This document shows positions 44,694 through 54,711 of a stretch of 64,000 bases of DNA, piece by piece (the first letter of the stretch is position 1; the number at the start of each line of letters is the position of its first letter). Position numbers and translations under genes: made by a program. Source of the stretch: Hyphomicrobiales bacterium (GTDB lineage: Bacteria > Pseudomonadota > Alphaproteobacteria > Rhizobiales > Rhizobiaceae); assembly GCA_900465675.1 (NCBI GenBank), contig UBJR01000004.1:1-64000 (forward strand), read 5' to 3'. The notes below the pieces were generated by a model, which was not told where the DNA came from, made no database searches, and worked only from the letters and a program-made list of their open reading frames with translations.

Positions 44694-46055
44694 TCAGGCG
44701 GAAACGCGTTCGGCGCCGGCGGAATCGTAGTTTTCGTGCAGGTAGCGCAGCGTCGCGATGCTGTCGGCCGGTTTGCCGAAATGATAGCCCTGCCCCATGC
44801 CGCAGCCGAGGGCACGGAGCTTGACGGCTTCCGAATAGTCTTCGATGCCTTCGGCGACGACCTCGAGGTCAAGGCCCTCGCACATGGTCAGGATCGCCTT
44901 GATGATATGCTCGGAGGCGCGGTCGTTGTTGATGCGCGAGACGAAGGCGCGGTCGATCTTGACCTTGTCGAAGATGAAGTCGCGCAGGCGCCCGAGGCTG
45001 GACTGGCCGGTGCCGAAATCGTCGAGCGAGACGCGAACGCCTGCCTGACGCAGATCGGAGATGATGCGGTGGGCGGTATCGGCCGAACTCATGACCGCCG
45101 TTTCGGTAATCTCGAGCTCCAGGCGATGCGGATCGAAACCGACGCGGCCAAGGATCGACAGCACATTGGCGCTGGTGCCCGGGTCCATCAGCTGCGCCGA
45201 CGAAAGATTGAACGACAGGAAAAGCTCGCGCGGCCAGGAGAGCGCTGCCTCTGCCGCCTTGCGCAGCAAGGTTTCAGAGAGCGCGTCGATAAAGCCGCGC
45301 TCTTCGGCGAGCGGCACGAAGACCCCCGGCGAAACGAAGCCGAGATCCGGATCGTTCCAGCGGGCGAGCGCTTCGAAACCGACGACCTGATTGTTGGCAA
45401 GCGAGACGATCGGCTGGAAATGCACGTCGATTGCATCGGAGATGATGGCGTTTCTCAGCGCCTGTTCCAGCTGCGTGGCGCGCTTCATTTCCTGCGCGAT
45501 CTCGCGCGAATAGACGGTGATCTGGCTACGGCCGCGGCGCTTCGAGCGGTAGAGCGCTGTTTCGGCACTCTTCAGCAGCTCGTCAAATTCCTCGCCTGCA
45601 AAGGGATAGATGGCGAAGCCAAAGGAGGCGGAGAGACGAACGTTGCGGTCGCCGAGATCATAGGGTGCCGACAGCACTTCGCGGATCATCTGGCCGAATT
45701 TTTCGGCACTGGCGCGTTCGAAAATCAGCGGTAGCACGAAGGCGAACTCGTCGCCGTCGTGACGAGTCACAAGTGCGCCGTCAGGAATGCAGGCTTTCAG
45801 GCGGTGAGCCACCTGGCACAGGATTTCGTCGCCTGCGGCCGAGCCGAACAGATCGTTGATCGGCTTGAAAGAATCGAGATTGGCGATGCCGATGGTGAAG
45901 GGCGCAGGATCGCTGGCGCGCTCGGCGGAGATCTGCGTCACCCGATCGCGCATGCGGTGGCGATTACCAAGTCCGGTCAACGGATCGGTGTAAGCCATGG
46001 CCTGGAGCTCGTTCTGGCTCACGGGCAAAAAGGGTAAGTCCGCCGGCTTCATCAT
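44694..46055 (-). CDS. GGDEF-EAL protein, probable c-di-GMP phosphodiesterase
   Basis: 453 residues. A GGDEF domain (about 20-185) has the signature changed to HDGDEF. An intact EAL domain (about 200-450) shows FEALARW, LEITETAVM, SLDDFGTGQSSL, KIDRAFV, VVAEGIED and GQGYHFGKP, so hydrolysis of c-di-GMP is likely while synthesis is doubtful. No membrane or sensor domain. Start is the first Met of MMKPADLPF; the frame upstream to 46151 lacks a ribosome site. It is in line with the PAS/receiver gene 124 bp upstream, and the two may be functionally linked. Confidence 0.9.
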   Translation of the reverse strand: MMKPADLPFLPVSQNELQAMAYTDPLTGLGNRHRMRDRVTQISAERASDPAPFTIGIANLDSFKPINDLFGSAAGDEILCQVAHRLKACIPDGALVTRHDGDEFAFVLPLIFERASAEKFGQMIREVLSAPYDLGDRNVRLSASFGFAIYPFAGEEFDELLKSAETALYRSKRRGRSQITVYSREIAQEMKRATQLEQALRNAIISDAIDVHFQPIVSLANNQVVGFEALARWNDPDLGFVSPGVFVPLAEERGFIDALSETLLRKAAEAALSWPRELFLSFNLSSAQLMDPGTSANVLSILGRVGFDPHRLELEITETAVMSSADTAHRIISDLRQAGVRVSLDDFGTGQSSLGRLRDFIFDKVKIDRAFVSRINNDRASEHIIKAILTMCEGLDLEVVAEGIEDYSEAVKLRALGCGMGQGYHFGKPADSIATLRYLHENYDSAGAERVSA

Positions 46056-46179
46056 TTGACCTGAGAAATTCACTCCCTCCGGGGAGAATGGCGGCCAAGT
46101 CTTAATAAACCGATAGTGGAAAGGCGATGTTTCGGGTTGCAGACGCCCCAAAATCTAGGGAGTTGACCAAGCTTTCCGT

Positions 46180-47901
46180 TCAGCCAAGAGCCCGCACCTG
46201 CTCGGGCTGCAAGTGTTTCTGGAAGATCGTCTCCAGTATATCCGGGCTGACCGGCTTCATGATGACATCGTCCATGCCCGCCTTGGCGCATTCGGCGCGG
46301 TCGCGCTCGAATGCCTGGGTCAGGACGCCGATAATCGGGGTCTTGTCCATGCCGCCCTCTTCGATGCCGCGGATCATGCGCGCGGCCTCAAAACCGTTGA
46401 GGCCCGGCAGCGAAATATCCATGAGCACGATCTGCGGCTTGTGTTCGGTCCAGAGCCTGACGGCCTCGTCGCCGCTGGAGGCGATCATGTAGCGGTAGCC
46501 AAGGCCTTCGAGGATTTGCGAGAAGACGATCTGGTTGATGTCGTTGTCTTCCGCGACCAGAACCTGCAGGCCGTCGCCATCTGCGGAAGTGGAGATTTCC
46601 CAGTCGGCTTCGGGCTCGCTGACCGCGCGATTGTTGCGGTTGAAATGACGGGCAACCTGGAAGGTGAGCTCGTTGGCAAGCTGGAAGCCATCCATGATCA
46701 GCGCCGGAATGCCGTGCTGGTTGGCAAGCTCCAGGCAGCGCATGCCCATCTGGTTGTCGATGATGATCAGATCGAGATCGATCCCGGCGGAAGCGGCGAT
46801 CTCCAGGAAATGCTCTTCCTCATCCTCGCCGCGGATGGCGCAGGCTTCGAAGCCGTATTTGGCAAGGGTGCGCAGTGCTGCGGTCTCGGCGGCGAGATCA
46901 CCGGTGACGACGAGGATCTTGCGGCCGGAAAAATTCTCCGGGACGATTGCTTCCATTGCCGCCGGCTCGCGCCGCGTCGCCTCGCCATTCAACGGCACAT
47001 AGGCCCGGCGGTAGGACTGGTGGCTGGAGGTGGTGACCGAAGTGGCGCGGTCGAACTCGTCGAGATCGGCGCCATCGCGCGGCAGATCCTGCATGGTCGA
47101 AACCAGGAAGTAACGGCCCGGCTTGCCGATGCGGTGCTTGCGGCTGACGATATCGCGTTCCGAACCGTCGCGCGAAACCTGGCGCTGGCGGGAGATCGAC
47201 ATCTCGCCGGTCTCCAGCACATGGCGATCGCTTTCCTCGAAGCGGCTGGCGATCTCGGCGGAGAACAGGTCGCCGCTCTTGCGCCCCAGTACCTCGTCGG
47301 GCGTCGTCTGAAATTTCTCGCAGAAGGCGACGTTGACGGCGACGTAATTGAGATTGCGATCCTTGACGAACAGCGGAAACGGCAGATTGTCGAGGATATC
47401 CTCGGTCAGCTGCACACGCTCCAGATCGGCGCGCCACTGTTCCTCACGCTTCCGCTCCTCGGAAATGTTGGAGATCATCGAGACGCAGTAACCGCTTGGC
47501 AGGCGGCGCTTGATCAAGCGGATCCAGCGATCGGGACCATGGCGCTCGATGATTTCGAAACGTTCGCGCCAATGCGAGGCAATCTTCTGCGACAGCCAGT
47601 CCTCGCGCCCGAGCACACCGCCCGGTTGTTTGGCGGAATATTGCTGGCGCACGCCGGTATCGAAGACGGCGCCGAGAAAATCGCGCAGCCGGGTACCGGC
47701 TTTCAGCATCGAAGGCGCGATCGGGAAGAAGTCGAGAACCTGGCGGCTCGCGAAAATCATCTGATCGTTCTTGTCATAGACAATAAGTGCGGCAGAGAGG
47801 CCATCGGAGACGGCATCGAAAAGTGATGCCTGGAGATCGGGTTCGACCGGCAATTCGTCGCTCACGGATGATGCGTCCGTCTTTTCGAAGCCGGCACTCA
47901 T
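46180..47901 (-). CDS. PAS-PAS-pseudoREC-REC response regulator without kinase domain
   Basis: 573 residues. Two PAS-type domains lie at about 30-150 (LIVYDKNDQMIFASRQVLDF) and 165-275 (LPFPLFVKDRNLNYVAVN). A degenerate receiver-like domain (about 325-430, KILVVTGDLAAETAAL) and a complete receiver at the end follow, with VLVAEDNDINQ, phospho-acceptor D495 in IVLMDISLPG and K549 in MKPVS. No histidine kinase or output domain is present. It may act as a phosphorylated scaffold or phosphotransfer sink. Soluble. It diverges from mutL and precedes the EAL protein on the same strand. Confidence 0.88.
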   Translation of the reverse strand: MSAGFEKTDASSVSDELPVEPDLQASLFDAVSDGLSAALIVYDKNDQMIFASRQVLDFFPIAPSMLKAGTRLRDFLGAVFDTGVRQQYSAKQPGGVLGREDWLSQKIASHWRERFEIIERHGPDRWIRLIKRRLPSGYCVSMISNISEERKREEQWRADLERVQLTEDILDNLPFPLFVKDRNLNYVAVNVAFCEKFQTTPDEVLGRKSGDLFSAEIASRFEESDRHVLETGEMSISRQRQVSRDGSERDIVSRKHRIGKPGRYFLVSTMQDLPRDGADLDEFDRATSVTTSSHQSYRRAYVPLNGEATRREPAAMEAIVPENFSGRKILVVTGDLAAETAALRTLAKYGFEACAIRGEDEEEHFLEIAASAGIDLDLIIIDNQMGMRCLELANQHGIPALIMDGFQLANELTFQVARHFNRNNRAVSEPEADWEISTSADGDGLQVLVAEDNDINQIVFSQILEGLGYRYMIASSGDEAVRLWTEHKPQIVLMDISLPGLNGFEAARMIRGIEEGGMDKTPIIGVLTQAFERDRAECAKAGMDDVIMKPVSPDILETIFQKHLQPEQVRALG

Positions 47902-48082
47902 GCCCTAAAATCCCACATCTATCCGATTTAATAGCGCTATTTGGTGGTATGCGATTAAAATGCCAGCTTTCTCCTAACGGCGGCTTAACATTAAGCCACC
48001 CCAAATATGGGGGTTGGAAGCGCGGCTCTGGACGAGCGCTTTTTGCCCTTCCATCGGGCGGCCGAATCCACGAAAATGGCGC

Positions 48083-49912
48083 ATGGCCATCAGACAGCTC
48101 TCCGAAACGCTCATCAACCAGATCGCCGCCGGCGAAGTCATCGAACGCCCGGCGAGTGCGGCCAAGGAATTGATCGAGAACGCGCTCGACGCCGGCGCCA
48201 CCCGCATCGAAATCGCAACCTCAGGCGGCGGCAAGGGCCTGCTTCGCGTCAGCGACAATGGCTCCGGCATGGATGCCGCCGATCTCGAACTCGCGGTCAA
48301 ACGGCATTGCACGTCGAAGATTTCGGACACGCTCGACGATATCCGCACGCTCGGTTTCCGCGGCGAAGCCCTGCCCTCGATCGGCTCGGTCGCCAAACTC
48401 AGCATCTCCAGCCGCCGCAAGGACAGCGCCGGCGGCAGCGAGATCGCGGTTTCCGGCGGCAAGTTCCTGCATCTGAGGCCTTCCGCCTCGAACCCCGGGA
48501 CGATCGTCGAGGTCCGCGACCTGTTCTTCGCCACACCGGCGCGGCTGAAATTCCTGAAGACGGAAAAGGCTGAAGCAGCGGCGATCACCGAAGTCGTCAA
48601 GCGCATGGCGATCGCCTTTCCGGGCGTGCGCTTCGTTCTCTCGGGCACCGACCGCAGCACGCTGGAACTGCCGGCCACCGGCGATGACCATCTGGCGCGC
48701 ATGGCGCAGATCCTCGGCAAGGATTTCCGCGACAACGCCATCGAGATTAACGCCGAGCGCGAGGATGTGAGCCTGACGGGCTTTGCCGGTGTGCCCACCT
48801 TCAACCGCGGCAATTCTGGCCACCAATATGCCTTCGTCAACGGGCGGCCGGTGCAGGACAAGCTGATCCTGTCGGCGATCCGCGGCGCCTATGCCGAGAC
48901 CATCCCCTCCGGCCGTTATCCGGTTGCCGTCCTCTCCTTCAGGCTCGATCCGGCACTTGTCGATGTCAACGTGCATCCCGCGAAATCCGATGTGCGCTTC
49001 CGCGATCCCGGACTGATCCGCGGCCTGATCATCGGCGCAGTGCGTGAGGCGCTCGCCCGCGACGGCAGCCGGGCCGCGACGACCGTTGCCGACGGCATGC
49101 TGCGCTCCTTCCGTCCCGGCTTCCAGCCGAATGCCTATCAGCGGCCACAGCCGCAGGCACCCTGGTCGCCGGAGACGTCGCCGTCGCGCCCCTATCAGGC
49201 TGCCAATACGGGTTTTGCCGAGCGGCCGCAGGCCTCCTTCGACGGGCTGGTGACGCCAACGGCGCGTTCCGAGCCGCAGCCGCAGAGCTGGCAGCAGCCG
49301 GCAGCAGTGCCGCGCGAAGAGGCGCCGCAGCGCTTCCCGCTGGGCGCTGCCCGGGCGCAGATCCACGAGAACTATATCGTCGCCCAGACCGAGGATGGTC
49401 TCGTCATCGTCGATCAGCATGCCGCGCACGAGCGGCTGGTCTTCGAGGCGATGCGCAAAGCGCTGCATTCGAAACGGCTGCCGTCGCAGGTGCTCTTGAT
49501 CCCTGAAATCATCGACCTGCCGGAAGAGGATTGCGACCGGCTGATGGTGCATGCCGAAGGGCTCGGCGAACTCGGCCTGGCGATCGAGCGTTTCGGGCCG
49601 GGGGCGATCGCGGTTCGCGAGACCCCGGCACTGCTCGGCGAAGTGGATGCCAACGGCCTGATCCGGCAGCTTGCCGACGAGATCGCCGAATGGGACACCG
49701 CCTCAGGCCTGTCGCAGAAGCTCGAATATGTCGCCGCCACCATGGCCTGCCACGGCTCGGTGCGCTCCGGCCGGCGCATGCGGCCGGAAGAGATGAACGC
49801 GCTGCTGAGGCAGATGGAAGTGACGCCGGGCTCCGGCCAATGCAATCACGGCCGGCCGACCTATATCGAGCTGAAACTTTCCGACATCGAACGGCTGTTC
49901 GGCCGAAGCTGA
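48083..49912 (+). CDS. mutL: DNA mismatch repair protein MutL
   Basis: 609 residues from the ATG at 48083 ([13 protein letters not shown]). The N-terminal GHKL ATPase shows [19 protein letters not shown] and [15 protein letters not shown] Pro/Gln-rich linker covers about 350-440. The C-terminal dimerisation domain has [12 protein letters not shown], matching the DQHA-x2-E-x4-E endonuclease motif, and GQCNHGRPT. Rhizobia lack MutH, so MutL is expected to nick the new strand. It diverges from the PAS/receiver gene over a 181-bp region with a 12-bp palindrome AATAGCGCTATT (47930-47941). Confidence 0.96.
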   Translation: MAIRQLSETLINQIAAGEVIERPASAAKELIENALDAGATRIEIATSGGGKGLLRVSDNGSGMDAADLELAVKRHCTSKISDTLDDIRTLGFRGEALPSIGSVAKLSISSRRKDSAGGSEIAVSGGKFLHLRPSASNPGTIVEVRDLFFATPARLKFLKTEKAEAAAITEVVKRMAIAFPGVRFVLSGTDRSTLELPATGDDHLARMAQILGKDFRDNAIEINAEREDVSLTGFAGVPTFNRGNSGHQYAFVNGRPVQDKLILSAIRGAYAETIPSGRYPVAVLSFRLDPALVDVNVHPAKSDVRFRDPGLIRGLIIGAVREALARDGSRAATTVADGMLRSFRPGFQPNAYQRPQPQAPWSPETSPSRPYQAANTGFAERPQASFDGLVTPTARSEPQPQSWQQPAAVPREEAPQRFPLGAARAQIHENYIVAQTEDGLVIVDQHAAHERLVFEAMRKALHSKRLPSQVLLIPEIIDLPEEDCDRLMVHAEGLGELGLAIERFGPGAIAVRETPALLGEVDANGLIRQLADEIAEWDTASGLSQKLEYVAATMACHGSVRSGRRMRPEEMNALLRQMEVTPGSGQCNHGRPTYIELKLSDIERLFGRS

Positions 49913-49977
49913 AAATACTGGCAATGTCTTCCGCGCCGCGATATGGCAGGAGGATAAAGCCGCAGGAATGGAGCAGG

Positions 49978-50208
49978 ATGAACTTGTTTGAAGGTCACGG
50001 AAACCGCGAGGCGAAAATCCGCTATCTCGACGCCGATTTCCAGATCCTGTCGCCGGGCTCCTACGTCGTCTGCGCCATGACCGGCAAGCACATCCCGCTC
50101 GACGAGCTGCGGTACTGGAGCGTCGCCCGCCAGGAGCCCTATGCCGACGTGATCTCCTCCTTCGAAGCCGACAAGCGCGCCGGCGTTCTGCCCAACCAGA
50201 GGCGCTGA
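49978..50208 (+). CDS. DUF2093 domain protein
   Basis: 76 residues matching the small Rhizobiales DUF2093 family: AKIRYLDADFQILSPGSYV, then CAMTGKHIPLDELRYWSVARQ and EPYADV. Function unknown; the single Cys and the Gly-Lys-His turn recall a zinc-ribbon-like fold but that is speculation. It lies 65 bp after mutL and convergent with lpxK, its usual neighbourhood. The ATG at 49978 is preceded by GGAG (49970-49973). Confidence 0.85.
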   Translation: MNLFEGHGNREAKIRYLDADFQILSPGSYVVCAMTGKHIPLDELRYWSVARQEPYADVISSFEADKRAGVLPNQRR

Positions 50209-50211
50209 TCT

Positions 50212-51252
50212 CTAGCTCTGCTTTGCTTCCCGCAAGCGGCGGGCGCGGCAGGCCTCGATGGCTCTGTCGATGATGAGACCCGGCGCCTGCGGATCCTCGA
50301 AGGCCATCTCAACTTCGATCACCCTCGATTTTTCCGCCAGCTCCTGCGCCCGGCCGTGATGACCGGCGAGGCGCACGAAATCCTTCGACGTCGTGACGAT
50401 CTGCAGATCCTCGCGGGCGGCGATACCGATCAGGTTGCCGATCTCGTCGTCGCTCAAATGTTCGTGGTCGCCGAAGGATTTGGCGACAGCGATCTCGGCG
50501 CCGAGCGTCTCGACGGTGCGGAAGAATTTTCCTGGATCGGCGATGCCGGCGAAGGCGAGCACGCGGCGGCCTGAAAGTTCGTTCATGCCGACGGTTTTCA
50601 GTGACGCGGTGAAATAGGGCTTTCCGGCCCGCGCCGCCATGCGGACGATCGCATCGGCGGCGTTGCCGTTGCCGACTTTCAGAAGTGCCGTGGCGTGGCG
50701 CATCTGCACCCTGACCGGCGCGCGGACCGGGCCGCCGGGAACGGTGTGGCCGTTACCGAGACCGCGCGTCGCGTCGATGACCAGCAGCGCATAATCCAGC
50801 GCCAGCCGCGCGCTTTGGAAACCGTCGTCCATGATGATCAGGTCGGCGCCTTCCTTCACGAGGCGTTGAGCCCCTTCGACGCGGCGCCGGGAAATGACGG
50901 TGAGCGCCTCGCGGGCGAGCAGCAGCGGCTCATCGCCGACGGCCATCGCCCGGTGATGGGCAGCATCGACAACGGTGGTGACATCGAGCGAACCGCCGTA
51001 ACCGCGGCTGAGAAATCCGGGCGTCAAGCCCTTGGCCTTGGCGGCGCGGGCAATGGCCAGAGCCGTCGGGGTCTTGCCTGCGCCGCCGACCGTGAAGTTG
51101 CCGATGCAGATGACGGGGACAGGCACGGACGCGCGGCGCGCATGTTTCATGCGGTAACCGGCGACCCCGCCGTAGATCAGCGAAATGGGCGACAGCGTCC
51201 AGGCTCGCCAGTCGGCTTTCGTCCACCAGAATGGCGGCGCTTCGGATACCAT
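50212..51252 (-). CDS. lpxK: Tetraacyldisaccharide 4'-kinase
   Basis: 346 residues. It phosphorylates the 4'-position of the lipid A precursor at the inner membrane. It has an N-terminal membrane-associated helix ([16 protein letters not shown]), P-loop [25 protein letters not shown], and [21 protein letters not shown]. The start at 51252 ([10 protein letters not shown]) fits the family; the frame runs on to 51315. Last gene of the envelope operon, downstream of waaA with an HAD gene between. Confidence 0.95.
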   Translation of the reverse strand: MVSEAPPFWWTKADWRAWTLSPISLIYGGVAGYRMKHARRASVPVPVICIGNFTVGGAGKTPTALAIARAAKAKGLTPGFLSRGYGGSLDVTTVVDAAHHRAMAVGDEPLLLAREALTVISRRRVEGAQRLVKEGADLIIMDDGFQSARLALDYALLVIDATRGLGNGHTVPGGPVRAPVRVQMRHATALLKVGNGNAADAIVRMAARAGKPYFTASLKTVGMNELSGRRVLAFAGIADPGKFFRTVETLGAEIAVAKSFGDHEHLSDDEIGNLIGIAAREDLQIVTTSKDFVRLAGHHGRAQELAEKSRVIEVEMAFEDPQAPGLIIDRAIEACRARRLREAKQS

Positions 51253-51356
51253 GATGTGCCTGCCCTGTGCTTCCGGCACCCACGGCAACCGGCTATCCCC
51301 TTCGACTGCCGGCAAAGAAAGGGCAAAACCGAAGAAAAAGCAAGCCTTTGCCTAGA

Positions 51357-52076
51357 CTACGCCGGTTGAAGCCCCGGCAGCAGCGGCTCGAGCTCGGTGA
51401 TGTCATTGAGGCAGTAGTCGGATGCGGCGGACAGCGATTCACGCGAGCCGGTGCCGGTGAGCACCGCGACCTTGAGGCCGGCATTGGCGTTGTGGCCCAT
51501 ATGCAGGTCGTGATTGTTGTCGCCGACGACGGCGACCTGTCCTGGCTCCAGTCCCGTCGCCTTGCAGAAGCCGAGCACCATGCCGGCTTCCGGCTTGCTG
51601 CCGAAGCCGCTGTCATAGCCGGCGATATAATCGACATATTGGGCAAAGCCGAAGCGCTGGGCAGTCTGGCGGATCGAGCGTTCGTTGTCGCTGGAGGCGA
51701 TACCGAGCTTGAAGCCGCGGGCATGCAGACGGGCGAAGAAACCGGCGAGATCGGTGACCGGAACGGAGAATTCGGCAGCGTTGGAGAAGAGCGTGTCGAG
51801 CTTGATGGTGAGTTCGGTCACGTCCACCTTCGAACCGGCGGCGACCAAGCCCTCGGCGATCTGGCGGGTGTTGCCGGCGGCCAGCAGGCTATCGGGAACG
51901 ATGTGACCGGTGACGGGATTCATGCCTGTTTCGCGCAGCAGGTGATCGGCAAGCGCGGCATCGTCTTGTGAGGCGATGCGGGCAAGCTCGCGGTTAACAG
52001 GGAGCCAGCTCTCGTCGTAATCGAGGAGAGTGCCGTCCTTGTCGAAAAGAATGCCCCTGATACCGTCGAGTGCCAT
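51357..52076 (-). CDS. HAD-family hydrolase (phosphoglycolate phosphatase-like)
   Basis: 239 residues. HAD motif I is FDKDGTLLDYDE, motif II IASSDNE, motif III a Lys in GFGSKPEAGM, motif IV VVGDNNHDLHMG. A helical cap is inserted after motif I. The substrate is unknown; Gph-like activity is the nearest guess. It lies between waaA (8 bp upstream) and lpxK, an unusual insertion into the lipid A gene order, so a role in sugar phosphate or Kdo metabolism is possible but not shown. Confidence 0.88.
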   Translation of the reverse strand: MALDGIRGILFDKDGTLLDYDESWLPVNRELARIASQDDAALADHLLRETGMNPVTGHIVPDSLLAAGNTRQIAEGLVAAGSKVDVTELTIKLDTLFSNAAEFSVPVTDLAGFFARLHARGFKLGIASSDNERSIRQTAQRFGFAQYVDYIAGYDSGFGSKPEAGMVLGFCKATGLEPGQVAVVGDNNHDLHMGHNANAGLKVAVLTGTGSRESLSAASDYCLNDITELEPLLPGLQPA

Positions 52077-52084
52077 TGTTGCCC

Positions 52085-53401
52085 TCAGCCTTGCGCCGAT
52101 TTCGGCAGCAGCCTTGCCTTCACCGTCAGCGGATTGATGTAGGGCTCGAGCGCCTTCACCGTCGCCGTCAGTGCTCCGCGCATTTCTTGCACGGCTGCGA
52201 TGCCGGCCTCGATCATATTGCGGCGTGCGTCGTCGTTGATGAGCAGATAATGCACGCCCTTGGCCAGCATCTCGGTGTCGCGCACCATGCGGGCGCTGCC
52301 GCGGCGGGCGAGCTTCTGATAGGCCTCGCGGAAATTCTGGACGTTGCTGCCCGAGAGAACCGCGCAGCCGAGCATGGCCGGCTCCAGCGGATTCTGGCCG
52401 CCTTCGGCATAGAGCGAGCGGCCAACGAAGACCACTTCGGTCAGGCGCAGATAGAGCCCCATTTCGCCGATCGTATCGCCGAGGAAGACATCGACATCAG
52501 GCGAGATGATATCCTCGCGGGTACGTCTTGCGACCTTGAGGCCTTGAGCGACCAGCATCTGCTCGATCTCGTCGGAGCGTTCCGGATGGCGCGGCACGAT
52601 GATCGTCAGCTGGTTGTTGCGCTCCTTTAGGGTCCGGTGGACGACGGCGGCGGCATTCTCCTCGCCATCGAAGGTCGAGATGGCGGCCCAGGTCTTGCGG
52701 TCGCCGATCTGCTGCTTGTAGCGGGCGAAGATGGCGGCGTCATAGGGTGGCGCGTCGGTATCGACCTTCAGGTTACCCGAGGTCATGACATGGCGGGCGC
52801 CGAGATCGCGGAAGCGTTCGGAATCGAGATCGGACTGGGCGATGACCAGCGCCAGGTTCTCGAACAGCGCCTCGGCGATCGACGGGCGGCGCTGCCAGCG
52901 GGCGAAGGAGCGGTCCGACATGCGGGCATTGACGAGGATCTGCGGAATACGGCGGCGGCCGAGCTCCATCATCGTCGCCGGCCAGATTTCGGACTCGGCG
53001 ATGATGGCGCAATCGGGCTGCCAATATTCGAGGAAGCGGCTGACGGCCGGCTTCAGGTCGAGCGGCACATATTGATGGATCGCCTCGTTGCCGAGACGGT
53101 CGGCAGCGACCTTGGCCGAGGTGATTGTGCCCGTCGTGAGGATGACATGAATATCGCGGCGGCGGATTTCGCGGATCAGCGGGATGACGGCATTGGTTTC
53201 GCCGACGCTGGCGGCATGAAACCAGACCAGCGGCCCCTGCGGCCGGTTGGCGCTCGCATAGCCGAAACGTTCCGTCCGGCGGGCGCGCTCTTCCTTGCCC
53301 TTGGCGGTGCGATAGGCGAGATAGGCGCCGACCAGCGGCGTCGCCATGATGCCTGCGGTCCTGTAGACGCCCAGCGCGAACCGCGCTCCTGGCGAACTCA
53401 T
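52085..53401 (-). CDS. waaA: 3-deoxy-D-manno-octulosonic acid transferase
   Basis: 438 residues of the GT30 family. It adds Kdo from CMP-Kdo to lipid IVA at the cytoplasmic face of the inner membrane. Visible: GPLVWFHAASVGETNAVIPL, TTGTITSAKV, YVPLDLKPAVSRFL, AIIAESEIWPATM, VPRHPERSDEI and FVGRSLYAEGGQNPLEPA. N-terminal hydrophobic anchor about 12-28. It is followed by HAD and lpxK genes. Confidence 0.95.
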   Translation of the reverse strand: MSSPGARFALGVYRTAGIMATPLVGAYLAYRTAKGKEERARRTERFGYASANRPQGPLVWFHAASVGETNAVIPLIREIRRRDIHVILTTGTITSAKVAADRLGNEAIHQYVPLDLKPAVSRFLEYWQPDCAIIAESEIWPATMMELGRRRIPQILVNARMSDRSFARWQRRPSIAEALFENLALVIAQSDLDSERFRDLGARHVMTSGNLKVDTDAPPYDAAIFARYKQQIGDRKTWAAISTFDGEENAAAVVHRTLKERNNQLTIIVPRHPERSDEIEQMLVAQGLKVARRTREDIISPDVDVFLGDTIGEMGLYLRLTEVVFVGRSLYAEGGQNPLEPAMLGCAVLSGSNVQNFREAYQKLARRGSARMVRDTEMLAKGVHYLLINDDARRNMIEAGIAAVQEMRGALTATVKALEPYINPLTVKARLLPKSAQG

Positions 53402-53507
53402 CTAAAACGTCTCCGATCGACAATGATCGACATCAAACCCATTCCCCAATTATTGTTGCGGCCGCAATGGCCGATTAATTTGTTCAGAATGCGTCATTCG
53501 ACGGTGT

Positions 53508-53552
53508 GGGGCGTAACGCCCCGGCAGGAGACGGCGCCGCCACGAAGGCGGC
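53508..53552 (-). terminator. Two hairpins between DUF4170 and waaA
   Basis: GGGGCG/CGCCCC (53508-53513, 53517-53522) and GCCGCC/GGCGGC (53536-53541, 53547-53552) lie in the 175-bp gap between the DUF4170 and waaA genes. Neither has a T-tract, so they may act as RNA stabilisers or weak stops inside the operon. A palindrome TTGCGGCCGCAA also lies at 53456-53467. Confidence 0.4.
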
Positions 53553-53576
53553 TACCCTGCTGAAAAGCCTATAAAA

Positions 53577-53825
53577 TCAGTTGCTGCCGGTCTTGTCTTG
53601 CGGATCAAGCAGGCGGTGCATGTGGACGATGAAGTAACGCATATGTGCGTTGTCCACAGTCGACTGTGCCTTGCCCTTCCACGCCGTCAGTGCGGATGCG
53701 TAATCGGGAAAAATACCGACGATGTCGAGATCCTTCAGATCGCGGAACTGAACGTCATCGAGACTTTCCAGTTCGCCGCCAAATACGAGGTGCAGCAGCT
53801 GCTTCTTGCCACCGGATTCCGTCAT
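53577..53825 (-). CDS. DUF4170 family protein
   Basis: 82 residues from the ATG at 53825 (MTESGGKKQ). The core LLHLVFGGELESLDDVQFRD, then IVGIFPDYASALTAWKGKAQ and YFIVHMHRLLDP, is the DUF4170 family, found in this same place between the phosphatase and waaA in rhizobia. Function unknown; soluble, small alpha/beta fold predicted from pattern. The 13 extra codons upstream (Lys/Arg-rich) contain the GAAAGAGAAG ribosome site and are not coding. Confidence 0.85.
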   Translation of the reverse strand: MTESGGKKQLLHLVFGGELESLDDVQFRDLKDLDIVGIFPDYASALTAWKGKAQSTVDNAHMRYFIVHMHRLLDPQDKTGSN

Positions 53826-53886
53826 TTTCTTCTCTTTCTTTTCTGGTCTCCTCCGCGCCTTCATCTGCGGGATTTTGACGGAAACG

Positions 53887-54696
53887 TCAACTGCTTCGTA
53901 TCGAAGCCAGCCCCTCCAGAAACTCGGCCAGGCGGGGCGCCGCAGCGCCGCACAGCGCGCCGTGGCTAACGGCAGCGCGGTTATATATGACAGGCTTTCC
54001 GTCGAGACCGGTCAGCTGACCGCCTGCCTGCTCGAGGATCAGATCGGCGGCGGCGAGATCCCAGTCGTGGGAGTTCGGCTTGACGAACGTCCCTTCTAGA
54101 CGGCCATCGGCCACCATGGCGATGCGATAGGCGAGCGAGGGAACATGCTTGACACGCTCGATGCCGTCGCGAAAAGGAGCGGGGAAGGATTTCAGCACGT
54201 CCTCGGCGATCGCAAACCGGCTGACCGTTCCCGAGCCGCTTGCCGAAACCGCGATCGGCTTGCCGTTCTTCAGCGCCGTGCCGCCCTCGACCGCTTCGAA
54301 CAGCTCTTCAAGCGCCGGCGCATAGAGCACGCCCGCCACCGGGCGGCCGCGGTGGACGACGGCGACGCTGACGCACCAGAGGTTCTGGCCAGCGAGAAAT
54401 GCCCTTGTGCCATCGATCGGATCGATGATGAAGACGGTGTCGCTCGCAAGACGTGCCGCACTGTCCTCGGTCTCTTCCGACATCCAGCCATAGGCGGGGC
54501 GGGCGGCGCGCAGGATCTTCTCGAGCGTTTCGTTGGCGGCGAAATCGGCGGCGCTGACCGGCGATCGGCCTTCGTTCTTCCACCAGACCTCGGGCGACTG
54601 GTTGAAATAGCTGAGCGCGACGCGGCCCGCCTGCTGGGCGGCATCGGCGATCAATGCGAGATCGCTCTGCCAGCGGGCGCTTCTGTCGTCACTCAT
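53887..54696 (-). CDS. cysQ: Inositol monophosphatase-family phosphatase, CysQ-like
   Basis: 269 residues. Metal-binding sites are SEETEDS, DPIDGTRAFLAG and HDWDLAAADLILEQAGG, the Li+-sensitive Mg-dependent phosphatase fold. Closest in style to 3'(2'),5'-bisphosphate nucleotidase, which clears PAP made by sulfate assimilation; inositol or other phosphates cannot be excluded. It lies 15 bp after pmbA in the same operon. Confidence 0.85.
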   Translation of the reverse strand: MSDDRSARWQSDLALIADAAQQAGRVALSYFNQSPEVWWKNEGRSPVSAADFAANETLEKILRAARPAYGWMSEETEDSAARLASDTVFIIDPIDGTRAFLAGQNLWCVSVAVVHRGRPVAGVLYAPALEELFEAVEGGTALKNGKPIAVSASGSGTVSRFAIAEDVLKSFPAPFRDGIERVKHVPSLAYRIAMVADGRLEGTFVKPNSHDWDLAAADLILEQAGGQLTGLDGKPVIYNRAAVSHGALCGAAAPRLAEFLEGLASIRSS

Positions 54697-54711
54697 TCTT
54701 CAATCCAATCT

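Noticed and set aside
46213..47826. Plus-strand open frame of 537 codons
   Set aside because: It is antisense to the PAS/receiver gene, which has recognisable domains along its whole length.
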